In this document: one piece after another, positions 26,472 through 35,891 of the stretch
Numbering within the stretch: position 1 is the first letter of the stretch
Layout: every line of letters begins with the position of its first letter
NCBI RefSeq assembly: GCF_002367995.1
Contig: NZ_AP018207.1
Location: 806,001 to 870,000, forward strand
Length of the DNA stretch: 64,000 nt
From: Calothrix brevissima NIES-22
GTDB taxonomy: Bacteria > Cyanobacteriota > Cyanobacteriia > Cyanobacteriales > Nostocaceae
Reading direction: 5' to 3'
The notes under the pieces: model-generated
Told to the model about the DNA's origin: nothing
Databases searched by the model: none
Seen by the model: only the letters and a program-made list of their open reading frames with translations
Program-made: the position numbers and the translations under genes

Positions 26472-27713
26472 TTATCTCAACGAAACTAATAAGTTTTGAT
26501 TGATGGTCATTTGTAGGTCGGTGTCGGGGTCGATGGCGATGAGGTCAACGCTGTTTTTACCGAAGAATAAGCCAATTAAAGCACCGATACCTGCACCACC
26601 GAGTACTTCTTCTGTGGCGATCGCGCGATCGCCTGTGACGGCGGATACAGCAGCTGCGGCTCCTGCGCCCAAGACGGTATCTTTAATGATGGTGCCGACG
26701 TTTGTGCCCTTATTGACTGTTTCTGTTTTGTTAATGACCTCAGAGGTAGCGTTAAGTTGATATTCTTGACCTGAGGTTAATACTAGTTTTTCGGCTACGA
26801 ATTGTGAACCACCTTGAGCTGGTTTGAGTTGACCAACTACTTGACTACCAGCAGGAATGACTATCGCACCGTCTTGAGTGACGACGTTTTGCGCTACGGT
26901 CAAGGTTAAAGGTGCAGTTTCGGTTTTGGTTACAAGAATTTTTTCTGCTTTATCGTACTTCACAGGGATAGCAGTACCTTGAGGAATTGTTACTGCTACC
27001 GGTGTAGGTGTGGTATTTTGCAGCGCTACAACATAGGGTGAGTTAATCGCTGAGGCTTGATTGGAACTAACCAAAGCTTGATAGATGAAAGCTGCTACTT
27101 GTGCCCTGGTAGCGGTGCTAGTAGGATTGAGGAACTTGACATTGGGATAGTTGACTACAATTTGTTTTTCAGTTGCAGATGCGATCGGACTACGAGCATA
27201 GTCAGCAATGTTAGAAGCATCGTTGAAATATTGCAGAGTACTTTCAACATTACTATTAGGGCTATATTCCAAACCGTTAGCCAGGGAAACTAAAACCTGT
27301 TGACGGGGAATTGCTTGGTTAGGTTCAAAGCGATTTCCGGGATATCCTGATAAGAAACCGATGGTATAAGCTTGCTGAATTGCACTAGACGCCCAATAGT
27401 TACTAGGTACATCTGTAAAATTAATTGCTTGCCGTTGTGGTGATTTTTGAAAAGCTTTGTTTACCATAGCCGCAAATTGAGCGCGGGTTACTGGTTCTTC
27501 TGGGCGGAAACTACCATCAGGAAAGCCAGCAATTACACCTCTTTGTGATAATTGTTGAATAAATTGTGACGCCCAATAATTAGAAGAAACATCAGTAAAA
27601 GTAGTTTGAGCAAATGAGGGTGCTGCTGTAAATAAAGGAGCTACAGTACCTGTTGTGATGCTCAATGCCATGAGTGCAGCAGTGCCAGATTGCCAACGAT
27701 TTAAAGCAAACAT
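26472..27713 (-). CDS. S-layer homology (SLH) protein with TrbI/VirB10-like C-terminal domain
   Basis: The 413-residue exported protein has a signal peptide (about 1-36, ending PSFAQ) and three SLH repeats: TFTDVSSNYWASQFIQQLSQ (about 37-90), a second with NFTDVPSNYWASSAIQQ, and a third. The C-terminal domain (about 235-413) has VTIPQGTAIPVKYDKAEKI, VIPAGSQVVGQL and glycine-zipper runs (LGAGAAAAV, GGAGIGALIG). That part recalls the TrbI/VirB10 beta-barrel, an inference. SLH domains bind peptidoglycan-linked polymers, so the protein should be anchored in the envelope. The gene at 28169 is a paralogue lacking the SLH part. Confidence 0.85.
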   Translation of the reverse strand: MFALNRWQSGTAALMALSITTGTVAPLFTAAPSFAQTTFTDVSSNYWASQFIQQLSQRGVIAGFPDGSFRPEEPVTRAQFAAMVNKAFQKSPQRQAINFTDVPSNYWASSAIQQAYTIGFLSGYPGNRFEPNQAIPRQQVLVSLANGLEYSPNSNVESTLQYFNDASNIADYARSPIASATEKQIVVNYPNVKFLNPTSTATRAQVAAFIYQALVSSNQASAINSPYVVALQNTTPTPVAVTIPQGTAIPVKYDKAEKILVTKTETAPLTLTVAQNVVTQDGAIVIPAGSQVVGQLKPAQGGSQFVAEKLVLTSGQEYQLNATSEVINKTETVNKGTNVGTIIKDTVLGAGAAAAVSAVTGDRAIATEEVLGGAGIGALIGLFFGKNSVDLIAIDPDTDLQMTINQNLLVSLR

Positions 27714-28081
27714 AGAGTTTAGTCCAATATAATTTATTTGTTTTTGTTGTTAACTACTTAGACAATTTAATGAGGTGAATGTTCCTAATTATTTTGTCTT
27801 TTTAGAAACCGTGACTTAAGTCATGACTGGAGATATAGATATATATATAAAGTCATAAATGAAGTCGAAAAAGCACAATATATAATCTGGAATAATCCTA
27901 TGGTTAACCCAGATTATGTATTGATATTGAGTTTATTTATTCAAAATACGCTACGGCAATCCGGATGAAATTTAGGATAAGCTGGGATTTGTGAAAATAT
28001 AAAATGTTATGTAATACTACTGGTAAATAAAGTTAATTAAATACAATTTAGGTAAATAACAATTTGGCAGATATCAGAGTC
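27714..28081. other. Intergenic stretch upstream of the SLH gene
   Basis: No gene is seen in this AT-rich stretch, which contains an ATATATATATATA run near 27840. It presumably carries the promoter of the SLH-protein gene. The next feature to the right is the terminator of the paralogous gene. Confidence 0.45.
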
Positions 28082-28123
28082 AAAAAAATAAGCGATCGCA
28101 TACATCTAAAAAGTAGCGATCGC
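28082..28123 (-). terminator. Rho-independent terminator built on two HIP1 sites
   Basis: On the minus strand GCGATCGC-TAC pairs with GTA-GCGATCGC across a short loop, and the stem is followed by TTATTTTTTTG. It lies 46 bp after the stop of the 233-residue envelope-protein gene. Both stem arms are HIP1 octamers. Confidence 0.8.
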
Positions 28124-28168
28124 GCATTAGGGATGATTAAATTCACGACTTAAATCTAATTAAGCCTA

Positions 28169-28870
28169 TTAGCGGGATAGTGCCAAACTAGAAGTCAAAG
28201 TAATGTCTAAATCTTGCTGAGGACGTAATACGTAAACATCTGCTTGTTTTTTCCGCAACAGGATACTTGCTACAGCACCAGCAGCTGCACCACCTACAGG
28301 TTCTAAAATTTCTATTTTACGGTTACCAGTAATTAGTGAAATTACAGTGGCTGCACCTGCACCAATAGCAGCATCTGTTAAAATACTACCTGTATCTGCA
28401 CCTTGGGAGATTCTTTCGGTTTGGGAATATGTGCGCGAAGTAGCATTAATTTGCTGACGGCGACCAGAAGGAAATACTAATTCTTGGGCGACAAATCGGA
28501 CACCTTTGTTTTTGTTATTATTACTGTTACTGTTACTGTTACCTGAATAAACTCCACCCAGGGTTACAGGTTCTAATCTACCAACAACATCAGTTCCTTG
28601 AGGAATCAATACATTTCTGTTCCGATCAATAATATCGCTTTCTATCTTCAGTGTTAGCGCTAAAGTTTCCCCTGGATTAACAATTACTTTTTCTTTTTCA
28701 TAAGTAACAGGCAATGTTACATTGGAAGGAATAGTAACTACTCGGGATTGGTTAATATTGTATTGGGCACTAGCAGGAGCAGAGGTAAATAAAGGAGTAA
28801 TTGCACCTGTAGTAATTGCCATTGCCATTAAGGCAGCTGTTCCTGATTTCCAACGATAAATAGTTGTCAT
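28169..28870 (-). CDS. Exported TrbI/VirB10-like domain protein (paralogue of the SLH protein)
   Basis: The 233-residue protein begins with a signal peptide very like that of the neighbour at 26472 (WKSGTAALMAMAITTGAIT, ending ASAQ) but then goes straight into the C-terminal domain: VTIPSNVTLPVTYEKEKVIV, VLIPQGTDVVGRLEPV, FVAQELVFPSGRRQQINATS and glycine-zipper helices (AIGAGAATVISLITG, GGAAAGAVAS). The shared leader and tail show a tandem duplication followed by gain or loss of SLH repeats. A short Ser/Asn run (SNSNSNNNKNK) interrupts the barrel. A terminator follows. The function is unknown; an envelope role is inferred. Confidence 0.8.
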   Translation of the reverse strand: MTTIYRWKSGTAALMAMAITTGAITPLFTSAPASAQYNINQSRVVTIPSNVTLPVTYEKEKVIVNPGETLALTLKIESDIIDRNRNVLIPQGTDVVGRLEPVTLGGVYSGNSNSNSNNNKNKGVRFVAQELVFPSGRRQQINATSRTYSQTERISQGADTGSILTDAAIGAGAATVISLITGNRKIEILEPVGGAAAGAVASILLRKKQADVYVLRPQQDLDITLTSSLALSR

Positions 28871-29356
28871 GGTAGGGTTTCCGTTTCAGTCTCTTGAGAT
28901 AATTTAAGGACGCAGATTTACTGAAATTGTTTCTGAATATTTTGAAACCTGCCTATAGGCATATTCCGTAGATAAAGTCTTTTTAAGACGCGCATTATTT
29001 GCGATCGCTCTTCAGCTTTTCTATGCTGCTAATACGCGCCTATTAATTAGTTAAGTTTAATTAGTTCAGTATATATATGAGATATGACAGCAATCTTGGT
29101 CAGATTGTTCCCGAAGTTTTTATATCTGTGTTAACCGTGGCAATTAAAAAGATTACCATATCATATTATTCAGCATGTTTTAACTCATAAGGGCGAGAAA
29201 ACCCCGCCCCTACAATCTGCGATAATTGATTTTCTGGTATTTCCTGGGCAATTAGTCAATACACTTGGTTTTAGCGCCAAAAATCATAAAACTTAGACTT
29301 TCAAAATTCCATGAATACAGATATTTGGGCAAAAATCAAGGGCATATAGCTAAAAA

Positions 29357-29452
29357 CTAAACACCTGTAGGTTGTTCATTCAGCAATTGCGCCATTGCTT
29401 CATCTACAGTTTTATTGAGATATACAGCACGTTCATCTACTACTGTTTCTAA
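29357..29452 (-). pseudogene. C-terminal fragment of an unidentified gene
   Basis: On the minus strand this stretch reads ETVVDERAVYLNKTVDEAMA, then QLLNEQPTGV and a stop. It has balanced amino-acid composition and looks coding, but there is no start and the frame runs directly into the dispersed palindromic repeat at 29459. I take it as the tail of a gene that was broken by that repeat or otherwise lost. The family is not recognised. Confidence 0.35.
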
Positions 29453-29458
29453 GATACA

Positions 29459-29530
29459 AGGTTGGGCTTACCGTGTGTAAACCCAACAAACCCCTAGAAA
29501 TGTTGGGTTTCGTTCCTCAACCCAACCTAC
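29459..29530. repeat. Palindromic dispersed repeat, second copy at 60666-60739
   Basis: The element runs from AGGTTGGGCTTACCGTG through AAACCCAACAAACCCCTAG and TGTTGGGTTTCGTTCC to CAACCCAACCTAC. It differs at about one base from the copy at 60666-60739. Flanking CAGCTGAACTGTATTG recurs, inverted, beside the other copy, so the element is larger than its palindromic core. Confidence 0.9.
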
Positions 29531-29873
29531 GCAGCTGAACTGTATTGATCTCAAGATGACTAAATATCTTCAAAATCTTGAGTCTACTTCAGTAGGGGCG
29601 GGTTCACAGATATGCTCCAATAATTCACGACTATCTCGCTTAACCCGCCCCTACTTGGGCTATGTAGCTGAAAATTTATTCCAAGGCGGGCGACAATGAC
29701 AAATGACAAATGACTAACTATAGGAATCCGCTTTGATTACTGAAATTATTTGCTTAGGGAGGGAACTCTTAACAGGAAACAGGTAAGAAGGAATAAAAGT
29801 GTACTGAGTTTTTTTCTCCAAATCAAATATGAGTACTATATAATTCTTTTGACAATTTTAATTAATAGAAAAT

Positions 29874-29908
29874 AAAAAAACAGGACTAACATAAAGGTAA
29901 GTCCTGTT
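29874..29908 (-). terminator. Rho-independent terminator of the BON lipoprotein gene
   Basis: On the minus strand AACAGGACT pairs perfectly with AGTCCTGTT around a 12-base loop, and TTTTTTT follows. It lies 41 bp after the stop of the BON-domain gene. Confidence 0.92.
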
Positions 29909-29949
29909 GATAGTTATCAAACTTGTAATCTCAGATTTTCTGGGTGCTA

Positions 29950-30438
29950 CTATTGAGCTTTTTTAGCAGCAGCCTGGGCTTCTACTTTAACTGTCTTAAC
30001 ACCTTTTTGTTCTTTAACTAAAGGTTCAATTTTCTTGATGTCAGCTTCAGTGGGAACTGTGCCTTTAACTGTGACTACACCATCTTTTTCTTCAACTACT
30101 AACTTGCTACCAGGAATCTTTTCTTCTAATTTGGTGAGAATGGGACTTTTAGCAGTAGTTTTGGTATTGGTAGCAGCTTCTTTGACTGGAGTTTTACCAG
30201 TTTCTGTAGTGTTTTTAGCAGTAGTTTTGGTATTAGCAGCAGCTTCTTTGACTGGAGTTTTACCAGTTTCTGTAGTAGTTTTCTCATTAGTTTTGGTCTT
30301 TGCAGAAGCCTCTTTTGCTGGTTGAGTGGCTTCATTGGTGTTGCTTGGAGTTTCCGCAGCATTTTTGCTGGAATCTTGACAACCAACAGCACCAACTACA
30401 AGAATACTGCTAACTAAAAATGGAATGAGCTTTTTCAT
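29950..30438 (-). CDS. BON-domain lipoprotein with internal repeats
   Basis: The 162-residue protein starts with a lipoprotein signal, MKKLIPFLVSSILVVGAVGC, with the lipobox Cys at residue 20. A Thr/Lys/Ala-rich stretch (about 25-95) follows and contains a near-perfect tandem 22-residue repeat around TTETGKTPVKEAA. The C-terminal BON domain (about 100-160) has LEEKIPGSKLVVEEKDGVVT and VKEQKGVKTVKVEAQ. BON domains bind membranes or other envelope components. The ATG at 30438 has GGAG seven bases upstream, so the 30-residue upstream extension was rejected. A strong terminator follows at 29874. Confidence 0.85.
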   Translation of the reverse strand: MKKLIPFLVSSILVVGAVGCQDSSKNAAETPSNTNEATQPAKEASAKTKTNEKTTTETGKTPVKEAAANTKTTAKNTTETGKTPVKEAATNTKTTAKSPILTKLEEKIPGSKLVVEEKDGVVTVKGTVPTEADIKKIEPLVKEQKGVKTVKVEAQAAAKKAQ

Positions 30439-31059
30439 ATCAATCTCCAAATTGATTACTTGAAGCGAGTCATTGATGTGTGTGTCATGTTGAGGAGCAA
30501 ATGTTAAAAAACAATTAAAATTACACAAGTGCCAAAATCAGCAAACAGGTGATGAAGACCTGAAATGTGTGTAACTTCTGAAGGCGAGAATATTGTAGCC
30601 AATTCAAGAAGTACTGGTTGATTTCAGTTAAGTATACTGATGAGTCAGACTACGGCAAAACTTGATGATTTACTATCAACTGAAAGCAGCCAATCAGTAG
30701 TTTTTTCAAGCTAGGCTATCTAAGTCCTCTCAATAGAAAATAGATTCTAACAAGTTTATATCAAACTTGCACATCATCGTGCAAAAATTAATAATTGGGC
30801 ATGGGGCATTGGGCATTGGTAATTAAAGGAAAATAAGCAATAGTAATTTATTGAGCGATCGCCTTGCGTCTCGCAGATAAGCCAAAGTTGCGTACTCTCA
30901 TATCTTCGTTGCGATTTTCGCGATCGCGGGGGAATTGCGGCTATATTGTTCGGTTATACGACTGTCACCAGGGCGCAAATGACTATAACCTCGTAAGTAG
31001 GTAGTGAAATGCCTTACTTAAGTCGTTGTCAGTTGCTTTCAATCTAGGGGTGAGAACTT
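30439..31059. other. Intergenic region, divergent promoters
   Basis: This 621-bp stretch separates the divergent BON and histidine kinase genes. It contains a few GGGCATG/GGGCATT heptamers (about 30796-30815) and several HIP1 or partial HIP1 sites between 30856 and 30925. No RNA gene or small reading frame could be supported. Confidence 0.5.
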
Positions 31060-32466
31060 GTGTACGAATGGATATTGCCAAGTCTGAGAGAGATTCTAGC
31101 TGAAAATCAGTTAAGCGTGGCTGTATGTTCGCCCGCAAAAGCAGAGTGGCAGTGGCGTATTAGCCTAGCAGCAACTGAACAATTGCTCATCAATACTTTA
31201 GCAACGGCTACAGCTGATGCTAACCAAGGATTAGTTTTGGCTGCACCAGCACCTCTGTTTAGCCCAACAACATTAACTCAAAGCTTACAGACGGTAACCT
31301 TCACCGCTAAACCATTCAATCCTTTGGCGCTGATGCCCTTTGAAATGCCTACAGCTTCGGAAATGGCTGCTGAAGTTGCGCCCCATGAATCAGTGCTGCC
31401 TTTATTGCCTGCCGATCCTTTGGGTAAAGAGAAATTTTGCTTAGTTTTTACAGATAAATTTAAATTAGTCTTAGTTTTAGCAGAACACAACAACCAAACA
31501 TCATTTTTATTTTCCTTTGAACCAGAGGTAGTAGAACAGGCTTGGCGGGCTTTAGGGGCTAGGGTAATGCTCACTAATCCTGATTATTTTGCCGATTTGG
31601 ATGCATTAGTGAAAAAATATGCCCCAGTCGCCCCAGATTATCGCACGGTGATGCAGTTTAGCCAGTTGTTGCTGCAAGTAACGCCAGAACCAGATAAGGA
31701 AAGTATGCCGGCGGCTGCACCAGTTTCTGCGCCTGCAACTCCTCCTTCTCGCCCAGATGTGGAATTACTGCAAGCTTTTGCCCATGAAGTGCGAACTCCT
31801 TTAACTACTATTCGCACGATGACACGGTTACTGCTGAAGCGCAAAGATTTACCAGCTAATGTCATCAGTCGTTTAGAAACGATCGATCGTGAATGTACGG
31901 AACAAATCGATCGCATGGAGTTGCTCTTTAAAGCGGCAGAATTAGAAACTTCTAATACGGCGAAATCTGCACAGACGCAATTGACAGCGATGTCTCTGGA
32001 TCAAGTCTTGCAACAGAGTATTCCCCGTTGGCAACAAGCTGCGGATCGTCGCCATTTAACATTGGATGTGGTTTTACCCCAACAATTACCAACGGTTGTT
32101 AGTAATCCGACAATGTTAGATAGAGTTCTGACTAATTTAGTTGACAATTTTACCCGTAGTTTACCTGCTGGTAGTCATATTCAAGTACATGTCATACCTG
32201 CTGGGGATCAATTAAAATTACAACTCTCACCACAGCCACAGTGTAAGGATCAAAGTAAACCAACTACACCCACACCACCAATTCGTAAAGCTTTGGGTCA
32301 ATTGCTGATGTTTCAACCAGAAACAGGGACAATTAGTCTCAACATTGCGGCGACTAAGCATTTATTTCAAGCAATTGGCGGTAAGTTGATTGTGCGTCAA
32401 CGTCCGCAATATGGGGAAGTTTTGACGATTTTCTTGCCTTTGGAAGTTAATGCTAAAGATTGGTAA
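31060..32466 (+). CDS. Histidine kinase-like protein with degenerate ATPase domain
   Basis: The 468-residue protein has an unrecognised N-terminal sensor region (about 1-215, beginning YEWILPSLREILAENQLSVA), a Pro/Ala-rich linker, and a clear DHp helix with the H box FAHEVRTPLTTIRTMTRLLL. The CA region keeps the N box (VLTNLVDNFTRSLPAGSH) but I find no DxGxG G1 box, and G2 is reduced to TGTISLNIAATK. ATP binding is therefore doubtful; it may act as a phospho-acceptor or scaffold for another kinase. The start is GTG at 31060. It converges on another kinase gene with three bases between the stops. Confidence 0.78.
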   Translation: MYEWILPSLREILAENQLSVAVCSPAKAEWQWRISLAATEQLLINTLATATADANQGLVLAAPAPLFSPTTLTQSLQTVTFTAKPFNPLALMPFEMPTASEMAAEVAPHESVLPLLPADPLGKEKFCLVFTDKFKLVLVLAEHNNQTSFLFSFEPEVVEQAWRALGARVMLTNPDYFADLDALVKKYAPVAPDYRTVMQFSQLLLQVTPEPDKESMPAAAPVSAPATPPSRPDVELLQAFAHEVRTPLTTIRTMTRLLLKRKDLPANVISRLETIDRECTEQIDRMELLFKAAELETSNTAKSAQTQLTAMSLDQVLQQSIPRWQQAADRRHLTLDVVLPQQLPTVVSNPTMLDRVLTNLVDNFTRSLPAGSHIQVHVIPAGDQLKLQLSPQPQCKDQSKPTTPTPPIRKALGQLLMFQPETGTISLNIAATKHLFQAIGGKLIVRQRPQYGEVLTIFLPLEVNAKDW

Positions 32467-32469
32467 AGT

Positions 32470-33882
32470 TTAGCGATCGCGCACGCGGGGTAAATTGACA
32501 ATAAAAGTTGTACCTTCATTGGGTTTACTTCTGACAGTGATAAAACCACCGCAACGCAAAATTAACTGTTGTGTTACCGTTAACCCCAAACCAGGGCCGC
32601 TAGATTCATCTGTTGTGCCAGAACGCACGCGGTAAAAGCTGTCAAAGATTTTGGGGATCTCTGCTTCTGCAATCCCAATCCCCGTATCGCGAACTTCTAG
32701 CTGTACATAATCGCCATTGACACGCGATCGCACCCACACTTGTCCGCCATTGGGTGTAAATTTGATACTGTTATGTAATAAATTAATCGCAATCAGCTTT
32801 AACCCACCATTGATGCACCATACAGACGGTAGGTTAGTGGGTATGGTGTAGGCGAGCATAATTCCTTTTTCTTGGGCTACTGGCTGATAAGTACTGACTA
32901 TCCCAGGAACTAAATCGCCTAAAGATACAGCTTCTAACGGTGACTCTTGTAAATTGCGATCTAAATGGATTAAATCTAACAACCCACTAATTAAAGAATT
33001 TTGGCGATCGCACTGGTTATTTAACATTTGTAAATAACGTTGCCGTTGCGGTGGTTTCAATGTGGGAGAATTTAATAACGACAGTGCGGTTTTCATGTGT
33101 GTTAGAGGTGTCCGCAACTCCTGACAAGCATTGCTTAAATATTCATCTTTGGTTTGTGCTTTATTTGTGAGTTTTTGATTTTGCTGCTGTAATTTAGCAA
33201 TTCGCTTTGTCATTAATTGCCGATCAATTTCATTTTGCCGTTGCACTTGTTTAATTAACAGCTGATTCACCAGTATGGCTTCAGGTATATCAGGGCAAAT
33301 CACATCAGATGCAACGATCGTAGCTGCGAATTCGGGAGTTACTACTTGTTTAATCCCATCTAGCACCCGTTGAATGATTCTACCTTCAACAGTTGTCATG
33401 ACTACTAAAGGAGGAGTTTTTCTATTTCCCCGCCTTAAGGTTTGGGTTTTCCGCCTTTTTAGGGGTCGATGAGCCAAAATTAAACTGCTAAACTCTGGCG
33501 ATAAGGCGATGAAGAAATATTCTCTTTGTAAATATCTAGTTGGGAATAATTTAATTACCGATTTATCTGGTGATGGCTGAAAATCAGTCCCTCTTGGTTC
33601 ATGTTTGCGCCGTTCATTTAATTGACAATCATAAATGGTTACCGATTTATTGACAGATTTATCAATAGCAGACTGATAACGCCATAATTCTGCTTGCCAA
33701 ATTTTTCCTGGTGGTAGTTTCACCCATAAAGTCGCGACAATTTGTCGCTCAATTAATAGGTCAATTTGTGACCTTAGTATTGATAGCACAGTAGCAGGAC
33801 TAAGGGGTAATGGTGAGGGAGGCGCTTGCATTGACAAAGCCAACTGATAAATCGATAGATCCTGAGCTAAAGAATCATTCAT
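32470..33882 (-). CDS. Histidine kinase with unrecognised N-terminal sensor
   Basis: The 470-residue protein has an N-terminal domain (about 1-210) that could be a DICT-like or novel sensor: LAQDLSIYQLALSMQAPPSP, then FFIALSPEFSSLILAHRPLK. A coiled coil (KRIAKLQQQNQKLTNKAQTK) leads to the DHp helix ACQELRTPLTHMKTALSLLN, where Gln precedes Glu and no His occupies the usual H position (CQELRTP instead of SHELRTP). The CA domain is intact: NLLHNSIKFTPNGG, DTGIGIAEAEIPKIF and GPGLGLTVTQQL. It is convergent with the kinase at 31060, three bases apart. Confidence 0.85.
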   Translation of the reverse strand: MNDSLAQDLSIYQLALSMQAPPSPLPLSPATVLSILRSQIDLLIERQIVATLWVKLPPGKIWQAELWRYQSAIDKSVNKSVTIYDCQLNERRKHEPRGTDFQPSPDKSVIKLFPTRYLQREYFFIALSPEFSSLILAHRPLKRRKTQTLRRGNRKTPPLVVMTTVEGRIIQRVLDGIKQVVTPEFAATIVASDVICPDIPEAILVNQLLIKQVQRQNEIDRQLMTKRIAKLQQQNQKLTNKAQTKDEYLSNACQELRTPLTHMKTALSLLNSPTLKPPQRQRYLQMLNNQCDRQNSLISGLLDLIHLDRNLQESPLEAVSLGDLVPGIVSTYQPVAQEKGIMLAYTIPTNLPSVWCINGGLKLIAINLLHNSIKFTPNGGQVWVRSRVNGDYVQLEVRDTGIGIAEAEIPKIFDSFYRVRSGTTDESSGPGLGLTVTQQLILRCGGFITVRSKPNEGTTFIVNLPRVRDR

Positions 33883-34350
33883 GAGCCAAGCACAACCAGG
33901 ATAGGTATAGAAGGAGAGAGGAAAAGACCATTTTGTCTTTGCTTTTCACCCTAATGTTTACTTTTTTTGCCAGAAAGCTAAGAAAATTAATATTAATTAT
34001 GAATTCTGGAATATGAAATATAAAACTAATGGAGTGTATCATTTACGTTATGATGTCGCAAGCATCAAGTAGTTGAAATAAATTCAGAATTAACAATTAA
34101 CGATTGAAGTTTGTTGATATCTTCAAACTCTGCTTTAAGTAAAACAGTACAAATCAACAGCAGTATGTAACGAAAAGTAAAGTTACCTAAAACCCTCTTT
34201 CCTTCTGCCTTCTGCCCTCTGCCTCCTGCTTTGTCATCACAACAATTTTTAACATCGACCTGCTTAATTATTTTTTTCAGTATAAAGTCTCTATGCTGAG
34301 ATATAGCAACATTATTTACACCTGATGGTGGGCATTGCCCACCATAAATT
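33883..34350. other. Intergenic region with a hairpin after murE
   Basis: No gene is seen. CTTCTGCC/CTCTGCC-type repeats lie near 34200, and ATGGTGGGCATTGCCCACCAT (a perfect hairpin, 34324-34344) sits just downstream of the murE stop. There is no T-run, so terminator function is only possible. The right part is AT-rich. Confidence 0.5.
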
Positions 34351-35844
34351 TTATATTTTTAATCTGGTTTGTAAAGCAGCTCTTGCTTGTTCTCTGTCAT
34401 CAAAGTGAATTTTTTCTGTACCGAGAATTTGGTAATCTTCGTGACCTTTGCCAGCAAGTAACACCCCATCTCCCGGTTGAGCTTGTAAAATTGCTGTCTC
34501 AATAGCAGTAGCGCGATCGCTAATTACTGTGGGATTTATCGTTTCGGGAATACCTGCCAAAATATCTTGAATAATCCTGTCTGGGTCTTCAGTGCGGGGA
34601 TTATCGGAAGTTACCACTGCTACATCAGCTAATTCGGCGGCAATTTTTCCCATTTTCGGGCGCTTAGTGCGATCGCGATCGCCTCCACAACCAAATACGC
34701 AAATCATTTTACCAGGAATAAACGGACGAGCAGCTTTGAGCAAGTTCTCTAAGCTATCTGGTGTATGGGCGTAATCCACAATCACGCTAATATCTTGGTT
34801 GTCACCGATCTGCACTCGTTCCATTCTTCCCGGTACGCCAGGAAACTCAGGTATACTAGCTGCCACTAGCTGCAAATCTAAACCTAAGTGTAAAACTGCG
34901 GCGACGGCTGCTAAGAGATTTTCTAAATTATATTGACCAACCAAAGGCGAACGAAAAGCTATGTCTCCTTTAGGTGTATGTAAAGTGCCACTGACCCCAT
35001 TTGGTTCATAATTGAGATCGCTCATGTAAAAATCAGCGCGATCGTTAACGCTGTAACTCCAAACCTTATCTGGACTTAACGATGCAATTAATCTTTTGCC
35101 ATAAGCATCGTCAGCATTAATAATCGCTCTCCCTTTGAGATAATTGGGACTAAACAACAAAGCTTTCGCCCCAAAATAATCTTCCATATCCCGGTGATAA
35201 TCCAGGTGATCTTGGGTGAGATTGCTAAATACTCCTACCTCAAACTCACAACCTAAGACTCTCCCTTGAGCTAAAGCGTGAGAACTCACTTCCATCACGC
35301 CATACTCACACCCAGCATCAACAGCTTGGGCTAGCTGTTGTTGTAGTTCCACCGCAAAGGGTGTAGTATGTACCGCAGTTTCGCTAAAACCAGGCCAGCG
35401 CGTGTAGAGAGTCCCCATCAAAGCTGTGGGTAATTTGGCTTGACTTAAAAGATATTCAATTAAGTGAGTAGTTGTGGTTTTACCATTAGTACCAGTGACA
35501 CCAACTAATTTCAGCTTTTTTCCCGGATAATCGTAAAAAGCACCGGCTAATTGGGCACAGGCTTGAGTCATATCACTAGCGCTAATGACAACCGCCTGAT
35601 TATTAGGTGGATTTTTCTGGACAGCTTGGGGAGAGACAATCGCTGCTACTGCTCCTGAAGCGATCGCACTTGGCCAAAATTCTCCACCATCTACCCTAGT
35701 TCCTGGCATACCAATAAACAAATCACCCGCACCACAAGCATGGGAATTTGTTTTCAATCCCTGTACTTCCACATCCGCCACAGCTTGATGATTAGGTAAT
35801 TGCTCTACAGAATCTATCGCTGCTAGTAATTCCCGCAGTTTCAT
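34351..35844 (-). CDS. murE: UDP-N-acetylmuramoyl-L-alanyl-D-glutamate--2,6-diaminopimelate ligase
   Basis: The 497-residue ligase has the Mur ATP-binding motif GVTGTNGKTTTTHLIEYLL (about 114-132), the central domain with TQDHLDYHRDMEDYFGAK, and a C-terminal DNPRTEDP motif that selects meso-diaminopimelate over lysine. It adds that residue to the peptidoglycan stem peptide in the cytoplasm. The ATG at 35844 opens MKLRELLAAIDSV. A glutaredoxin-like gene lies 47 bp upstream on the same strand. Confidence 0.96.
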   Translation of the reverse strand: MKLRELLAAIDSVEQLPNHQAVADVEVQGLKTNSHACGAGDLFIGMPGTRVDGGEFWPSAIASGAVAAIVSPQAVQKNPPNNQAVVISASDMTQACAQLAGAFYDYPGKKLKLVGVTGTNGKTTTTHLIEYLLSQAKLPTALMGTLYTRWPGFSETAVHTTPFAVELQQQLAQAVDAGCEYGVMEVSSHALAQGRVLGCEFEVGVFSNLTQDHLDYHRDMEDYFGAKALLFSPNYLKGRAIINADDAYGKRLIASLSPDKVWSYSVNDRADFYMSDLNYEPNGVSGTLHTPKGDIAFRSPLVGQYNLENLLAAVAAVLHLGLDLQLVAASIPEFPGVPGRMERVQIGDNQDISVIVDYAHTPDSLENLLKAARPFIPGKMICVFGCGGDRDRTKRPKMGKIAAELADVAVVTSDNPRTEDPDRIIQDILAGIPETINPTVISDRATAIETAILQAQPGDGVLLAGKGHEDYQILGTEKIHFDDREQARAALQTRLKI

Positions 35845-35891
35845 GTTGTGAACCTCGCCGCACGCTTTTCTTGGGCTTATTCTGCATTATT

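Larger units (their letters stand above)
29176..29949. other. Repeat-rich intergenic region between envelope genes
   Basis: Besides the gene fragment and palindromic repeat listed separately, this region contains a GGGCGAGAAAACCCCGCCC element near 29189, a GAGTCTACTTCAGTAG palindrome near 29580, a GGCGGGTT...AACCCGCC pair (about 29597-29658), and ATGACAA heptamers near 29697. No intact gene is supported. It reads as a sink for small dispersed repeats. Confidence 0.6.
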
